DNA of 64,000 nucleotides from Sinorhizobium glycinis (lineage in GTDB: Bacteria > Pseudomonadota > Alphaproteobacteria > Rhizobiales > Rhizobiaceae): contig NZ_LPUX01000064.1 in assembly GCF_001651865.1 (NCBI RefSeq), positions 434,001-498,000 of the forward strand, read 5' to 3'. Below, piece by piece: positions 7,831 to 16,864 of the stretch (positions within the stretch are counted from its first letter, which is position 1; each line of letters opens with the position of its first letter). Position numbers and translations under genes: made by a program. The notes beneath the pieces were generated by a model, which saw nothing but the letters and a program-made list of their open reading frames with translations, searched no databases and was not told the DNA's origin.

Positions 7831-8667
7831 TCACTCGCGCCAGTGCTCGGCAACCCACGGGGTCGGCCGGATGTAATGCCGCAGATAGCGAAACGGGTTC
7901 CTCTCCCTTCGCTCGGGAGAAACCAGACCCCGGATATGGCCGAGCGGAGTGGCAGCGCGACCCTTGTGGCCGAACCGACCGTCGATCGCGTGCTGCGGCA
8001 AAAGCCCGCGCGGAAAGAGAACGATCCGGGCATCGGCGGGCAGGCGCGGCGCCAGATAGTAGTTCAGCGGGAACGGCCAGCGGCAGTCCTGGCGGAAATG
8101 CAGGACATGGCGCCGCGGGAAGAATTTTGCCCCGCCTGGCGCGTTGCGCGTGACGAAGCGCTGTTCGAACCGATACTCATCCGCCACGCCTTGGGGATCG
8201 GCGCGGAACTTCTCCTGCAACGATACGAGCTTGCCGACCGGGAAGCGGAACACCGACGTCTGCCCGAGCCGCTCGAAGGGCGTCGTCTGGTTGACGGCGA
8301 GCACCACGTCGTCGGGCCCGCCGACCTCGAAGAAGCTGTCGAGCGACCCGACGATCACCACGTCCAAGTCGAGGAACAGCACCGGTCCCTTGAGGCTGCC
8401 GAGTTTCGGTCCCCAGAGCCGCGCCTTCGGCCAGATGCCCTTGGTGTTCTTCGGCATCTCGACATCGAGCGGCGGCAGGTCCTCGCAGAGAATTTCCGGG
8501 CGCAGATTGTCGCGGCTGTCGGTGAAGCAGGTGAAGGTGAAGGGCGGCGTGATGTTGCGTGCCACCATGGCGTAGAGCCGGTTGATGAAGGGTGCGCCGT
8601 ATTTCGTGCCCCAGCTGATGCAGATCACCTGCTTGACGCCGCCGCTTGCTGCCAGAACGCTTGCCAT
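7831..8667 (-). CDS. Putative glycosyltransferase (nucleotide-sugar-dependent)
   Basis: A 278-residue cytosolic protein resembling small glycosyltransferases. It opens with a Rossmann-like VKQVICISWGTKYG, and FLDLDVVIVGSLD (DLD at 100-102) is a likely metal/nucleotide-sugar DxD motif. It ends without a membrane anchor. ATG 8667 (MASVLAAS) is chosen because GGAGAGAAG precedes it; a longer reading adds unrelated residues. The acceptor is unknown. It is notable that this gene sits between parS-like sites (one 17 bp after its stop, two upstream), inside the centromere region of the replicon. Confidence 0.75.
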   Translation of the reverse strand: MASVLAASGGVKQVICISWGTKYGAPFINRLYAMVARNITPPFTFTCFTDSRDNLRPEILCEDLPPLDVEMPKNTKGIWPKARLWGPKLGSLKGPVLFLDLDVVIVGSLDSFFEVGGPDDVVLAVNQTTPFERLGQTSVFRFPVGKLVSLQEKFRADPQGVADEYRFEQRFVTRNAPGGAKFFPRRHVLHFRQDCRWPFPLNYYLAPRLPADARIVLFPRGLLPQHAIDGRFGHKGRAATPLGHIRGLVSPERRERNPFRYLRHYIRPTPWVAEHWRE

Positions 8668-8867
8668 GAAAGCTTCTCTCCTGTGCCTGCGCAAAACGCC
8701 CGATGCGGTGCAGCGGCGAGGATCTTGCAGACGATCGATCAAAACCCTGGCGTCTTAAAGCAGGAATTGCCGACACCTGGCAAGATGTGCAGCCGAGGCT
8801 GGTGTCGCGGCGTCCGTCCAAGCGGTGGTGGGGGAGGGGCATCGTTGCCAGGCAGGCAAGGGGCGAA

Positions 8868-8883
8868 GTTGACAGCTGTCAAC
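8868..8883. promoter_or_regulatory. parS-like site 2
   Basis: Perfect 16-bp palindrome GTTGACAGCTGTCAAC, identical to the copies at 7798 and 8988. Confidence 0.85.
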
Positions 8884-8987
8884 AGCTGAAGAACAGGGCA
8901 ACGCAGATGTGAGAAGAACGCTCGGCGCGCGTTCCGCATCTCTCCCCGGGAACAGGATGCGATGTCACGTCAGGCCGAACCGACGCT

Positions 8988-9003
8988 GTTGACAGCTGTC
9001 AAC
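8988..9003. promoter_or_regulatory. parS-like site 3
   Basis: Perfect 16-bp palindrome GTTGACAGCTGTCAAC, 104 bp after site 2. The close pair could nucleate RepB spreading. Confidence 0.85.
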
Positions 9004-9176
9004 TCCATCAGCGGCCGCCGTTGACCGGCTCAGACGGGCGGTCGACGGCACCGGAATTGGGAGTGGGAAGCAATCCGATGTCCTCGGCGAAATTCCAGTG
9101 GGCAACGGCGCGCCTCCCTGTGACGGAAGGAAATTGCGTGTTAGCTTCCGTTTCAGCCAAAGGGTTTGTCTTTTTA

Positions 9177-10322
9177 ATGAGATACGAAACACCCGATCCG
9201 CTTCATCCAGCGCTGCTTCCCGGCTTGATCGCCGCGGAGGACGGGCTTGCCCGGCTTGATGAACGCGCCGCCCGCCATGCCGTTGCCGAGGGGTTTCGCG
9301 AACGCGGACAGTTCTTCGACGCGGCGGCGGCGCTCTGGGTGGCAGGCGAACTCGTCCATGTCGAGGACATCGTTCTACACGATTCGCACATGGATGCGCG
9401 AGCGCCTTCTCACGAATTGACGATCGCCCACGCGGTCTTGCGTGCCCGGCGCCGATTGGAACTGGCCGAGCCCGGCTGGGCGCTGACCTCGACCGGGCTG
9501 AATGCGCTGAGCGGAGAGCAGCGTGCGAATGAAGGACATACCGAAGCGCCGTCCATGCAGCCGGGTTGCGAAGAGGGACTCGAATCCGCGGATGACGCCG
9601 ATGACAATCCGCTCGCCAGCGAGTTCGCCGAGCTCGATGCGGCCTTAGCGCGATCGCAGCGGCTGCTGGATGACATCCACGTCGGAAGCCTCCCCGAAGC
9701 CGAGCCCCGGTCGTCGACGGAGAGGGCGGCATCGGAGCCTCCCGGCCAGCTCGGCCTGCTCTTCGACGAGGATTGGGACGAGGCGGCGCGGCTCGATGCC
9801 TGGCGTGGGGTGCTGGCCGCCGCCGATCAGCTGCCGGCCTGCCTCGGCGCCGCGGCCCTCTTCGATGCCTGGGAAAGGATCGAGCCGCTGCGCCGCCAGC
9901 ATTGGCTGGGCTCGCTGCTCGTCGGCGCCTATCTGCGCTCTCGCGGCAAGGTCGCTTCGCACGTGCTCGCCTTCAACATGGGGCTGAAGACGATCCGGCA
10001 TGAGCGGCGCCGCTCCAAGGACCGGCTGACGCGCCTCAATGCCTTTCTCGAGGCGATGACGGTCGCGGCCGATCTCGGGCTCAGGGAGCTCGACCGGCTG
10101 TCGCTCGCAAGGACGCAGATGGAGATGCGGATCAAGGACCGCCGCTCCAACAGCAACCTGCCGGGGCTCATCGACCTCGTCCTTTCCCGGCCGATCGTTT
10201 CGACGGCGATGATCGCCCGGCATCTCGGCGTCACCCAGCGCGGCGCCCTCAATCTGGTGCGCGAACTGGGCGTGCGCGAAATCACGGGCAGGGGGCGCTA
10301 TCGCGGCTGGGGCGTGATCTAG
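9177..10322 (+). CDS. DUF1612/HTH protein of the rhizobial plasmid y4cF / RHE_PE00001 type
   Basis: A 381-residue protein resembling a family found on rhizobial plasmids, often near repABC. An N-terminal helical part (LIAAEDGLARLDERAARH) leads to an acidic linker (about 120-190). A central DUF1612-like domain (LRRQHWLGSLLVGAYLRSRGKVASH) is followed by a C-terminal helix-turn-helix (STAMIARHLGVTQRGALNLV). ATG 9177 matches where homologous sequence should begin; an upstream in-frame ATG at 9078 would add 33 non-conserved residues. Function is unproven; DNA binding on the replicon is likely. Confidence 0.8.
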   Translation: MRYETPDPLHPALLPGLIAAEDGLARLDERAARHAVAEGFRERGQFFDAAAALWVAGELVHVEDIVLHDSHMDARAPSHELTIAHAVLRARRRLELAEPGWALTSTGLNALSGEQRANEGHTEAPSMQPGCEEGLESADDADDNPLASEFAELDAALARSQRLLDDIHVGSLPEAEPRSSTERAASEPPGQLGLLFDEDWDEAARLDAWRGVLAAADQLPACLGAAALFDAWERIEPLRRQHWLGSLLVGAYLRSRGKVASHVLAFNMGLKTIRHERRRSKDRLTRLNAFLEAMTVAADLGLRELDRLSLARTQMEMRIKDRRSNSNLPGLIDLVLSRPIVSTAMIARHLGVTQRGALNLVRELGVREITGRGRYRGWGVI

Positions 10323-10334
10323 AACAAGAAACCG

Positions 10335-10368
10335 GAAGCGCGCCGCGTGAATACGTTTGACGCGCTTC
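10335..10368. repeat. Short RIME-type hairpin, copy of the 26.38-26.42 kb element
   Basis: Arms GAAGCGCG (10335-10342) and CGCGCTTC (10361-10368) flank a 18-nt loop ccgcgtgaatacgtttga shared with the element at 26379-26423. It sits between convergent genes and overlaps the last two bases of the next gene, so it may act as a bidirectional transcription end. Confidence 0.7.
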
Positions 10369-10873
10369 AGGTCCGCCGCAGATTGATTTCGCTGGTCACG
10401 ACTCGCTTGCCCGAACTTGGGTCTTCATCGATCGTGCTCAGCCGCATGCCGTTCTCGCCGACTTTCTGCACGACCAGGCGCGCCCTGCGATCGCCATTCA
10501 CCTCTCTGGCCCAGCGGATGGTGAGATTGATCGCGTTGCCGCGCCGGCTCCCGGTCAAGGCAGATCGGCCGCCTCTCGGCCCGACATAGACGCCACTGTA
10601 CGTAGCGCCCTTCGATCTCAGATCCGCGCTGATCGAGCGCGATATGACGAGCAGGCCGCGGCAGGTGCCTTTCATCGACAAAGCCGAGCCATCCGCCTCC
10701 GAGTCGAAATTGCACGAAACATTGATCGGCGCCCGGTTGATGCGGGTCAGCACCATGCCGCTGCCGGTCCACTTGCCTTCGAGAGAATCGAGAAAGGCCG
10801 TCTCGTCGGCCAGAGCGGTGCCGGCGGTGCAGCAAAGCACGCCGAGTGTCAGCAAGAATTTTTGAAGCATCAT
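10367..10873 (-). CDS. Secreted hypothetical protein
   Basis: A 168-residue protein with a clear Sec signal peptide (MMLQKFLLTLGVLCCTAGTA, cleavage likely after ALA near 22), then a mature beta-rich domain starting DETAFLDSLEGKWTGSG. The mature start resembles small rhizobial periplasmic proteins of unknown function with a GKW-G-G opening. Cysteines at about 53 and 70 of the precursor could form a disulfide. No enzymatic motif is seen. It is monocistronic, with GAGGACGG upstream of the tandem ATG. Confidence 0.75.
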   Translation of the reverse strand: MMLQKFLLTLGVLCCTAGTALADETAFLDSLEGKWTGSGMVLTRINRAPINVSCNFDSEADGSALSMKGTCRGLLVISRSISADLRSKGATYSGVYVGPRGGRSALTGSRRGNAINLTIRWAREVNGDRRARLVVQKVGENGMRLSTIDEDPSSGKRVVTSEINLRRT

Positions 10874-10987
10874 TTTCGCCGTCCTCCCCTTCCGGACGAA
10901 ACGCTGGAACGGGGAGAACGGTGCATCGCGCCGAAGGTTCCGGCCTTTGGCGCTATTCTTGTTTCGGTCGCGCCGGCTGGTTCGATC

Positions 10988-11848
10988 TCATGCAAATTTC
11001 TTCGCGCCGGCAACGCAGGCGACGATCGCCAGCGTGGCGGCGAGCATCGTCCAGCTCACCGTTTCATCGAGCAAGGTCGCCGCCAGGGCGAGCCCGAAGA
11101 AAGGCTGCAGCAGCTGCAACTGGCCGACGGCGACGATGCCGCCCTGCGCCAGGCCGCGATACCAGAAGATGAAGCCGACAAGCATGCTGAACACCGAGAC
11201 ATAGCCGAGGCCGAGCCACGAGGCGGGACGCAAGTCGGCGAAGCTTACCGGCATGGTCGCAAGCGCCAGCCCCAGCATGGCGGGAAGCGACAGCACAAGC
11301 GCCCAGGAGATCACCTGCCAGCCGCCGAGCTTGCGCGACAGATTCGCACCCTCGGCATAGCCGAGACCGCAGACGAGGATTGCGGCAAGCATCAGGAGGT
11401 CGCCGACCGGCGAGGCGGAGAAACCCTGTCGCAGGGCGAAGCCGACGACGATGGCGCTGCCAAGGCCGGAAAACAGCCAGAAGACCGGACGCGGCCGCTC
11501 GCCGCCGCGCAGCACGCCGAAGAGTGCGGTTGCCAGCGGCAGCAGCCCGACGAAGACGATCGAGTGGGCGGAGGTCACGTGCCGGAGCGCCAGCGCCGTC
11601 AGCAGCGGGAAGCCGACGACGACGCCGAGCGACACGAGGCCAAGCGGCAGGAGGTCGCCGCGTTCCGGCCGCTTCTCGCGGAAGGCGAGGAGCAGGCCGA
11701 AGGCGAGCAGGCCGGCGATCGTCGCGCGCGCCACGGTCAGGAAGACCGGATCGAAATCCATCACCGCGATCCGCGTCGCCGGCAGCGAGCCCGAGAAAAT
11801 CAACACGCCCGCCATTCCGTTCAACCAGCCGCTCGTAATCCTGTCCAT
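10988..11848 (-). CDS. EamA-type (DMT) inner-membrane exporter
   Basis: A 286-residue drug/metabolite transporter with about ten hydrophobic helices in two EamA repeats. Examples are NGMAGVLIFSGSLPATR at the start and the second-repeat segment ASWLGLGYVSVFSMLVGFIF. AAGGAGCATCGC precedes ATG 11848. It is divergent from a MocR-type regulator with 115 bp between them, the common regulator-transporter arrangement, which suggests export or import of an amino acid-like or vitamin-B6-related compound. The substrate cannot be read from sequence. Confidence 0.85.
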   Translation of the reverse strand: MDRITSGWLNGMAGVLIFSGSLPATRIAVMDFDPVFLTVARATIAGLLAFGLLLAFREKRPERGDLLPLGLVSLGVVVGFPLLTALALRHVTSAHSIVFVGLLPLATALFGVLRGGERPRPVFWLFSGLGSAIVVGFALRQGFSASPVGDLLMLAAILVCGLGYAEGANLSRKLGGWQVISWALVLSLPAMLGLALATMPVSFADLRPASWLGLGYVSVFSMLVGFIFWYRGLAQGGIVAVGQLQLLQPFFGLALAATLLDETVSWTMLAATLAIVACVAGAKKFA

Positions 11849-11924
11849 GCGATGCTCCTTTTTGCCCCTTATCGGTTTGACCTGTATCCGCTGAGGTGGC
11901 TGGCGCTTCCAGATACGGTAGAGT

Positions 11925-11942
11925 ACAGTTCCGCCGAACTGT
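11925..11942. promoter_or_regulatory. Inverted-repeat operator between MocR and EamA genes
   Basis: ACAGTTC (11925-11931) and GAACTGT (11936-11942) form 7-bp perfect arms around 4 bp. It lies 21 bp before the MocR-type start and is a likely site for the regulator. Confidence 0.5.
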
Positions 11943-11963
11943 CATGGGAGGGGGCCGGTACGG

Positions 11964-13361
11964 ATGAGACCTCAGAGCGCAGATGCCGACGGCGAGACGC
12001 TGATCGCCAGGGTCATGGCGACAGTCCGGAACCGGATTTCAGGGCGCACGCTCACGCCCGGTGCGCGGCTGCCGTCGATCCGCGCTTCCGCGACGAGCCT
12101 GAAAGTTTCGAAGTCGACCGTGGTCGAGGCATATGAGCGGCTGGCGGCGGAGGGACTGATCCGCTCGCGGCCCGGTTCGGGCTTCTTCGTCGCTGCGCCG
12201 CTGGCGCCCTTGTCGCTTGCCGAAATCGGTCCGCGCGTCGAGCGCGAGGTCGATCCCTTGTGGATCTCGCGCCAGGCGCTCGAGGCGGACGGCGATGTCC
12301 TGAAGCCCGGCTGCGGTTGGCTTCCCGCCTCGTGGATGCCGGAAGAGGGGTTGCGGCGTGCCTTGCGGACGGTGGCGCGCGGCCGTGCCGCGACGCTCGT
12401 CGAATACGGCACGCCGCTCGGGTTGCTGCCGCTCCGCCAACTGCTCGCGCGCCGCCTGGCGCAGCACGGCATCGAGGCCTCGCCGGAGCAGGTCATGCTG
12501 ACGGAATCCGGCACCCAGGCGATAGACCTGCTCTGCCGATTTCTCGTCGAGCCGGGCGACGCGGTGCTCGTCGACGATCCGTGCTACTTCAATTTTCACG
12601 CGCTCCTGCGGGCGCATCAGGCAAAAATCGTCGGCATCCCCTACACGCCGGCAGGCTCCGACATCGACTGCTTTGCCGCAGCGCTTCAGGAGCACCGGCC
12701 GCGGCTCTACATCACCAATTCCGCCCTCCACAATCCGACCGGCGCGACGCTGTCGCCGCTTGTCGCCCATCGCCTCTTGAAGCTCGCCGAACAGTTCGGG
12801 CTGACCATCGTCGAGGACGACATCTTCGCCGATTTCGAGGAGGTGACGGCGCCGCGGCTCGCCGCCTTCGACGGGCTCGAGCGGGTCGTGCATATCGGCA
12901 GCTTCTCGAAGTCGCTGTCGGCGGCGGTGCGCTGCGGCTTCATCGCGCCGCCCCGCGGCTGGATCGAGCCGCTCACCGACCTCAAGATCGCCACGAGCTT
13001 CGGCGCTGCGGGATTTTCCGCCGAGCTGGTGCTGACGCTCCTGAAGGATGGCAGCTATCGCAAGCACATGGAGACGGTGCGGCAGCGGCTGTCGCGGGCG
13101 ATGGCCGGGACGATCGCCAGGCTCCGTCAGATCGGGATCGAGCCGTGGATCGAGCCGCAGGCGGGCATGTTCGTCTGGTGCCGACTGCCGGACGGCATCG
13201 ACGCGGCGCAACTCGCCAGAAGGGCGCTTGCCGAAAACATCGTGCTCGCCCCCGGCAACGTCTTCAGCCAGGCGCAGACGGCCGGAAATTTCCTGCGCTT
13301 CAACGTGGCACAATGCGAGGACGAGCGGCTGTTCCGGGAGCTTGCGGGGCTGATGGGGTAG
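11964..13361 (+). CDS. MocR-type regulator (GntR HTH fused to PLP aminotransferase fold)
   Basis: A 465-residue PLP-dependent transcription regulator. An N-terminal GntR winged helix (TPGARLPSIRASATSLKVSK, then STVVEAYERLAAEGLI) is joined to a fold-type I aminotransferase domain. That domain has NPTGATLSP, a VEDDIFADF segment and the PLP lysine in GSFSKSLSAAVRCGF. It probably controls the divergent EamA exporter in response to an amino compound bound to PLP. GGGAGGG precedes ATG 11964. Length is standard for the family. Confidence 0.92.
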   Translation: MRPQSADADGETLIARVMATVRNRISGRTLTPGARLPSIRASATSLKVSKSTVVEAYERLAAEGLIRSRPGSGFFVAAPLAPLSLAEIGPRVEREVDPLWISRQALEADGDVLKPGCGWLPASWMPEEGLRRALRTVARGRAATLVEYGTPLGLLPLRQLLARRLAQHGIEASPEQVMLTESGTQAIDLLCRFLVEPGDAVLVDDPCYFNFHALLRAHQAKIVGIPYTPAGSDIDCFAAALQEHRPRLYITNSALHNPTGATLSPLVAHRLLKLAEQFGLTIVEDDIFADFEEVTAPRLAAFDGLERVVHIGSFSKSLSAAVRCGFIAPPRGWIEPLTDLKIATSFGAAGFSAELVLTLLKDGSYRKHMETVRQRLSRAMAGTIARLRQIGIEPWIEPQAGMFVWCRLPDGIDAAQLARRALAENIVLAPGNVFSQAQTAGNFLRFNVAQCEDERLFRELAGLMG

Positions 13362-13428
13362 CCGCCGTGCAATGCCGGTCCTCAGCCGGTCTTCGTTGAT
13401 GGTTTTGTGATGCGCATACGCGACGAAG

Positions 13429-14328
13429 CTAACGCAGCAGCTGCTCCCGCGCCACCGTCGTCACCTCGCGCGTGAAGTCGGCGAGCCGATCGGCGGCAAG
13501 GCGGTTCACCTGCCAATAGAGCGGAACGTCCAACGGCGTGTCGGGGATCAGTTCGACCAGCCGTCCGGAGTCGAGATGCTGGCGCGCCAGCTGGGTCGGA
13601 TTCATGCACCATCCCATGCCTGAAAGGCTGGCATCGAGGAAACTCTGCGTCGATGGCAGCCAGTGGGTCGGATAGGCGACGTCTTTTCCGAGCGCCTGCC
13701 GTATCCACCGGCTTTGCAGCCTGTCCTTCTGGTTGAAGGTCAGGGCAGGGGCGTTGGCGATCGCCTCCGGGGTGACGCCGTCTGCAAAGTGCCGGGCAAC
13801 GAAATCGGGGCTCGCCGTCGCGTGGTAGCGAAGGGCGCCGAGCGACAGGCGCCGGCATCCCTGGATCGGCTTTTCCAGGCTGGTGACGGCGGCGATCACC
13901 CGCCCCCGCCGCAGCCACTCGGCGGTATGGTCCTCGTCGTCGAGCGCGATATTCAGCAGATATTCCGAGCGTTTGGCGAAGCGCGATATGGCCGCGACGA
14001 ACCACGTGCCGAGGCTGTCGGCGCTGGCCGCGACGTGAAGCGTCACCCTCTGCTTCGGTTCGCCGGGATCGACAAGGGCCGGCAGGTGCTCGAACAGCTC
14101 GCTTTCGAGCATGCCGACAGTCTCCATGTGCCGGCAGAGCCATGCTCCCTTTTCCGTCGCGGTACAGGGGTTGCCCCGGGCGATGAGCACGGTGCCGAGG
14201 CGTTCCTCGAGCTGCTTCACCCGTTGCGAGACCGCCGAAGGCGTGACGTTCAGCATGCCCGCGGCCTTTTCGAAACTGCCTGTCTGAACGACGGCCGAGA
14301 CGGCGCGGAGGGCGGAATAGTCGAGCAT
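13429..14328 (-). CDS. LysR-family regulator, LysG/ArgP type
   Basis: A 299-residue LysR protein whose N-terminal HTH (SFEKAAGMLNVTPSAVSQRVKQLE broken over 20-43) and ALSLGALRY-type effector domain match LysG/ArgP (IciA) regulators of basic amino acid export. It is divergent from a LysE-type exporter with 102 bp between them, the arrangement known from LysG-LysE and ArgP-ArgO, so it should activate that gene when lysine, arginine or similar accumulates. The intergenic ATTAGTTTCGCTTAAT at about 14332-14347 is a candidate binding site. Confidence 0.9.
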   Translation of the reverse strand: MLDYSALRAVSAVVQTGSFEKAAGMLNVTPSAVSQRVKQLEERLGTVLIARGNPCTATEKGAWLCRHMETVGMLESELFEHLPALVDPGEPKQRVTLHVAASADSLGTWFVAAISRFAKRSEYLLNIALDDEDHTAEWLRRGRVIAAVTSLEKPIQGCRRLSLGALRYHATASPDFVARHFADGVTPEAIANAPALTFNQKDRLQSRWIRQALGKDVAYPTHWLPSTQSFLDASLSGMGWCMNPTQLARQHLDSGRLVELIPDTPLDVPLYWQVNRLAADRLADFTREVTTVAREQLLR

Positions 14329-14430
14329 GGATTAGTTTCGCTTAATCAGGATCAGCAACATTAACTAGCCTGAATCCGCCCGCCGCGATAGCGGAAACGC
14401 TCACCTCAGGACGGGAGCGCCGCGCCAGGC

Positions 14431-15039
14431 ATGAGTTTTTCGATATATGTGACGGGTCTCCTGATGGGGCTCAGCCTGATCGTCGCGATTGGCGCGCAGA
14501 ATGCATTCGTCCTGCGCCAGGGCCTGCGCAACGAGCACGTCTTCGCCGTCTGCCTGGCATGCGGCTTGTCCGATACCTTGCTGATCGTGCTGGGCGTTAC
14601 CAGTTTCCGGCACGTCGCCACGCTGCTGCCCTGGCTCGATCCGGTCATGCGCTATGGCGGGGCGGCCTTCCTGATCTGGTATGGAGCAAGGAACCTCTAT
14701 TCCGCCTTGCGGTCGTCCGGCGCGCTGGCGGCCGCGGAGGCGCGGCCGTCGAGCTTCCGGCAGACGCTTGCCACCTGCCTGGCGCTGACCTGGCTCAACC
14801 CGCATGTCTATCTCGACACGGTTGTGCTGCTCGGAACGATCTCGACCCGATTTCCCGGACAGGAGGTTGCGTTCACCACCGGCGCGGTAACGGCCTCCTT
14901 CCTGTTCTTCTTTGCGCTCGGCTACGGCGCGACTTGGCTGCGGCCGGTCTTCCTCAAACCGTCGGCCTGGCGCGTGCTGGAAACCCTTATTGCCTTTACG
15001 ATGTGGATGATCGCCTCCAAACTGTTGCGCGGGGCGTGA
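14431..15039 (+). CDS. LysE/ArgO-type basic amino acid exporter
   Basis: A 202-residue inner-membrane protein with about six hydrophobic helices. It has the LysE hallmark GLSLIVAIGAQNAFVLRQG near the N-terminus and NPHVYLDTVVLLGT in the middle. It probably exports L-lysine, L-arginine or analogues. The divergent LysG/ArgP-type regulator supports this. No strong ribosome site is seen, only ACGGGAG about 13 bp upstream. Confidence 0.92.
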   Translation: MSFSIYVTGLLMGLSLIVAIGAQNAFVLRQGLRNEHVFAVCLACGLSDTLLIVLGVTSFRHVATLLPWLDPVMRYGGAAFLIWYGARNLYSALRSSGALAAAEARPSSFRQTLATCLALTWLNPHVYLDTVVLLGTISTRFPGQEVAFTTGAVTASFLFFFALGYGATWLRPVFLKPSAWRVLETLIAFTMWMIASKLLRGA

Positions 15040-15055
15040 CCGCGTCCTGATCTGA

Positions 15056-16396
15056 TCACGTCAGGCGCCGGCCATCTGACGGGACTCGCGGCGCTGTAGC
15101 AGTCCGCTCTTCCGCACCGGTTACCTCGACCGGTGTCTTCATGATGATCTCGCGCGGGTCTGGCATCGAAATGCCGGCCGCCTCGAACGCGTCCCAGAGG
15201 GCCATGAACACCTGGCCGCGGATGTTCGTCAGTCCGTTCGCCGGATCGGAGATCCAGAACCGGAGCTTGAAACCCAGCGACGATCCGCCGAAGCCGGTCA
15301 GCCAGCAGACCGGTTCGGCATAGGCGCTGGCGACCCGCGGAATGGTCTTGGCGGTTTCGATCGCCAGGCGCGCCACCTCGTGCGGATCGCTGCTGGGGGA
15401 AACCTCGAAGCCCACGTCGATGCGGACATAGTCGCTGGAAAACGACCAGTTCACCACCTGCTTGGAAATGAAGTCCTCGTTGGGGATCAGGTATTCCTTG
15501 CCGTCCCTGGTGATGACCGAGACGAAGCGCGAGCGGAGGTCCCGGACCGAGCCGAAGGTTTCCCCGAGGGTGATCGTGTCGCCCGGCTTGATCGACTTGT
15601 CGAGGAGGATGATGATCCCGGAAATGAAGTTCGACACCACCTTCTGCAGGCCGAAGCCGATGCCGACGCCGACGGCGCCCGAAAAGACGGTGAGCGCGGT
15701 GAGGTCGATGCCCGTCGCCGAGAGCGCAATGGTGCCGGCTAGCACGATTAGGCCGATCTTGATCAGCTTGCTGATCAGCACTTTCAGCGACGGCGTCAGG
15801 TCGGCGGATTTCTGGACCCAGTTCGACGACATGTTGCCGAGGAGGATGGCAAGCCAGATCATCGCCGCGGACAAGAGGACCGCCTTCAACACGAGCAGCA
15901 TCGAAAGGCGGACGGCGCCGAGATTGACGGCAACGCTGTCGAGCGCCATCAGCACCGGGCGGTCCAGGCCGAGCGCGTAGAGCGCGAAATAGAGCCAGCC
16001 GATAACCGCGACGACGCGCGCCAGCATCTGGTTGCGGATGATGCGGGTGAGCACCGCGATGATGAACCAGGCGGCGACAAGCGTCAGCACCGTGCCCACC
16101 AGCCAGCGATAGGACGGCCAGCCGTAGCGCGACAGCACGACATCGGCGATCCACAGCCAGGCGATCAGGAACAGCCATTTGAGCCGCCGCATGAAGGCGA
16201 TGATGACGCGCAGCAGGTCCGGGTTTCCCTTGATCGTCCGGGCCCGAGCCTCCAGCGCCGGCTCGATGCGTTTCGCAAGCAGGCCGGAAGCGAAGTAGCC
16301 GATGGCGATCAGGGCAAACTGATAGAGCGTCCATTCGTTGATGAGGAACGTCTGGAGCCACGATGCGGCAACGTTGAGCGCTTCGACGAAATCCAT
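15056..16396 (-). CDS. MscS-family mechanosensitive channel
   Basis: A 446-residue inner-membrane channel. Several hydrophobic segments cover the first 250 residues. They are followed by the pore-lining and beta-domain signature SGAVGVGIGFGLQKVVSNF and LLDKSIKPGDTI, with a cytoplasmic C-terminal domain to about 430. The extra N-terminal helices place it among the larger MscS paralogues such as those with eleven helices rather than E. coli MscS (286 residues). It probably acts in osmotic downshock. Its 3' end converges with the LysE-type gene, 16 bp apart. Confidence 0.93.
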   Translation of the reverse strand: MDFVEALNVAASWLQTFLINEWTLYQFALIAIGYFASGLLAKRIEPALEARARTIKGNPDLLRVIIAFMRRLKWLFLIAWLWIADVVLSRYGWPSYRWLVGTVLTLVAAWFIIAVLTRIIRNQMLARVVAVIGWLYFALYALGLDRPVLMALDSVAVNLGAVRLSMLLVLKAVLLSAAMIWLAILLGNMSSNWVQKSADLTPSLKVLISKLIKIGLIVLAGTIALSATGIDLTALTVFSGAVGVGIGFGLQKVVSNFISGIIILLDKSIKPGDTITLGETFGSVRDLRSRFVSVITRDGKEYLIPNEDFISKQVVNWSFSSDYVRIDVGFEVSPSSDPHEVARLAIETAKTIPRVASAYAEPVCWLTGFGGSSLGFKLRFWISDPANGLTNIRGQVFMALWDAFEAAGISMPDPREIIMKTPVEVTGAEERTATAPRVPSDGRRLT

Positions 16397-16584
16397 CGGA
16401 ATTCTCTTGGCGATCTGCCTGCTGATGTTCCGGGCGAGGGAACAAGCAGCCGACGTCGGGCGTCCGAAGGGACGCGCGGCACAGTCGTATAACTGGCCGG
16501 GGAGGGGATTTGTTCATTCCGCCCCACCTCAGTCTGCGCCTGTGGCGTCGCCTCGCCACCGGCCGAAGGAGGGCGGCGAACCAA

Positions 16585-16630
16585 ACCCCTTCTGGCAGCC
16601 TGCCGGCCATCTCCCCCACAAGGGGGGAGA
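16585..16630 (+). repeat. Rhizobial mosaic repeat, copy a
   Basis: Contains ccggccatctcccccacaag and a following ggggggaga, which folds as a hairpin (CTCCCCC / GGGGGAG). The same core recurs inverted at 16715 and, with variations, at 21092, 21230, 34004 and 34129. Confidence 0.7.
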
Positions 16631-16714
16631 ATATGTGCGGCCGGCACCTCGCTCCCACCGATACGCTGCTGCAAGTGGAAAGCTCCGATTGAGGCGAGGG
16701 CGTGCCACATCTGG

Positions 16715-16756
16715 TCTCCCCCCTTGTGGGGGAGATGGCCGGCAGGCCAGAGGGGG
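16715..16756 (-). repeat. Rhizobial mosaic repeat, copy b
   Basis: Inverted relative to copy a: cttgtgggggagatggccgg plus flanking GC-rich bases. Together with copy a it could form a long stem enclosing about 85 bp. Confidence 0.7.
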
Positions 16757-16864
16757 TTGCTTCGGCCGAGCCCAAGAGGAGGCCAGGTGTCATCCGCCTG
16801 TCATCTTCCGGTGATGTTTATCCAGACTCAAGTTCGTCGGAATCGCAGTTCGTTAACCGGATAA

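Larger units (their letters stand above)
8668..9176. other. Centromere-region spacer with two parS-like sites
   Basis: About 500 bp between divergently oriented genes, with no recognised coding sequence. It contains two identical 16-bp palindromes at 8868 and 8988 and is probably part of the partition region. Confidence 0.5.
16397..16864. other. Intergenic region with an inverted pair of mosaic repeats
   Basis: No gene was recognised. The stretch holds two opposite copies of a short GC-rich element (16585-16630 and 16715-16756) and, beyond 16760, the leader of the glycosyltransferase gene. Confidence 0.6.
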
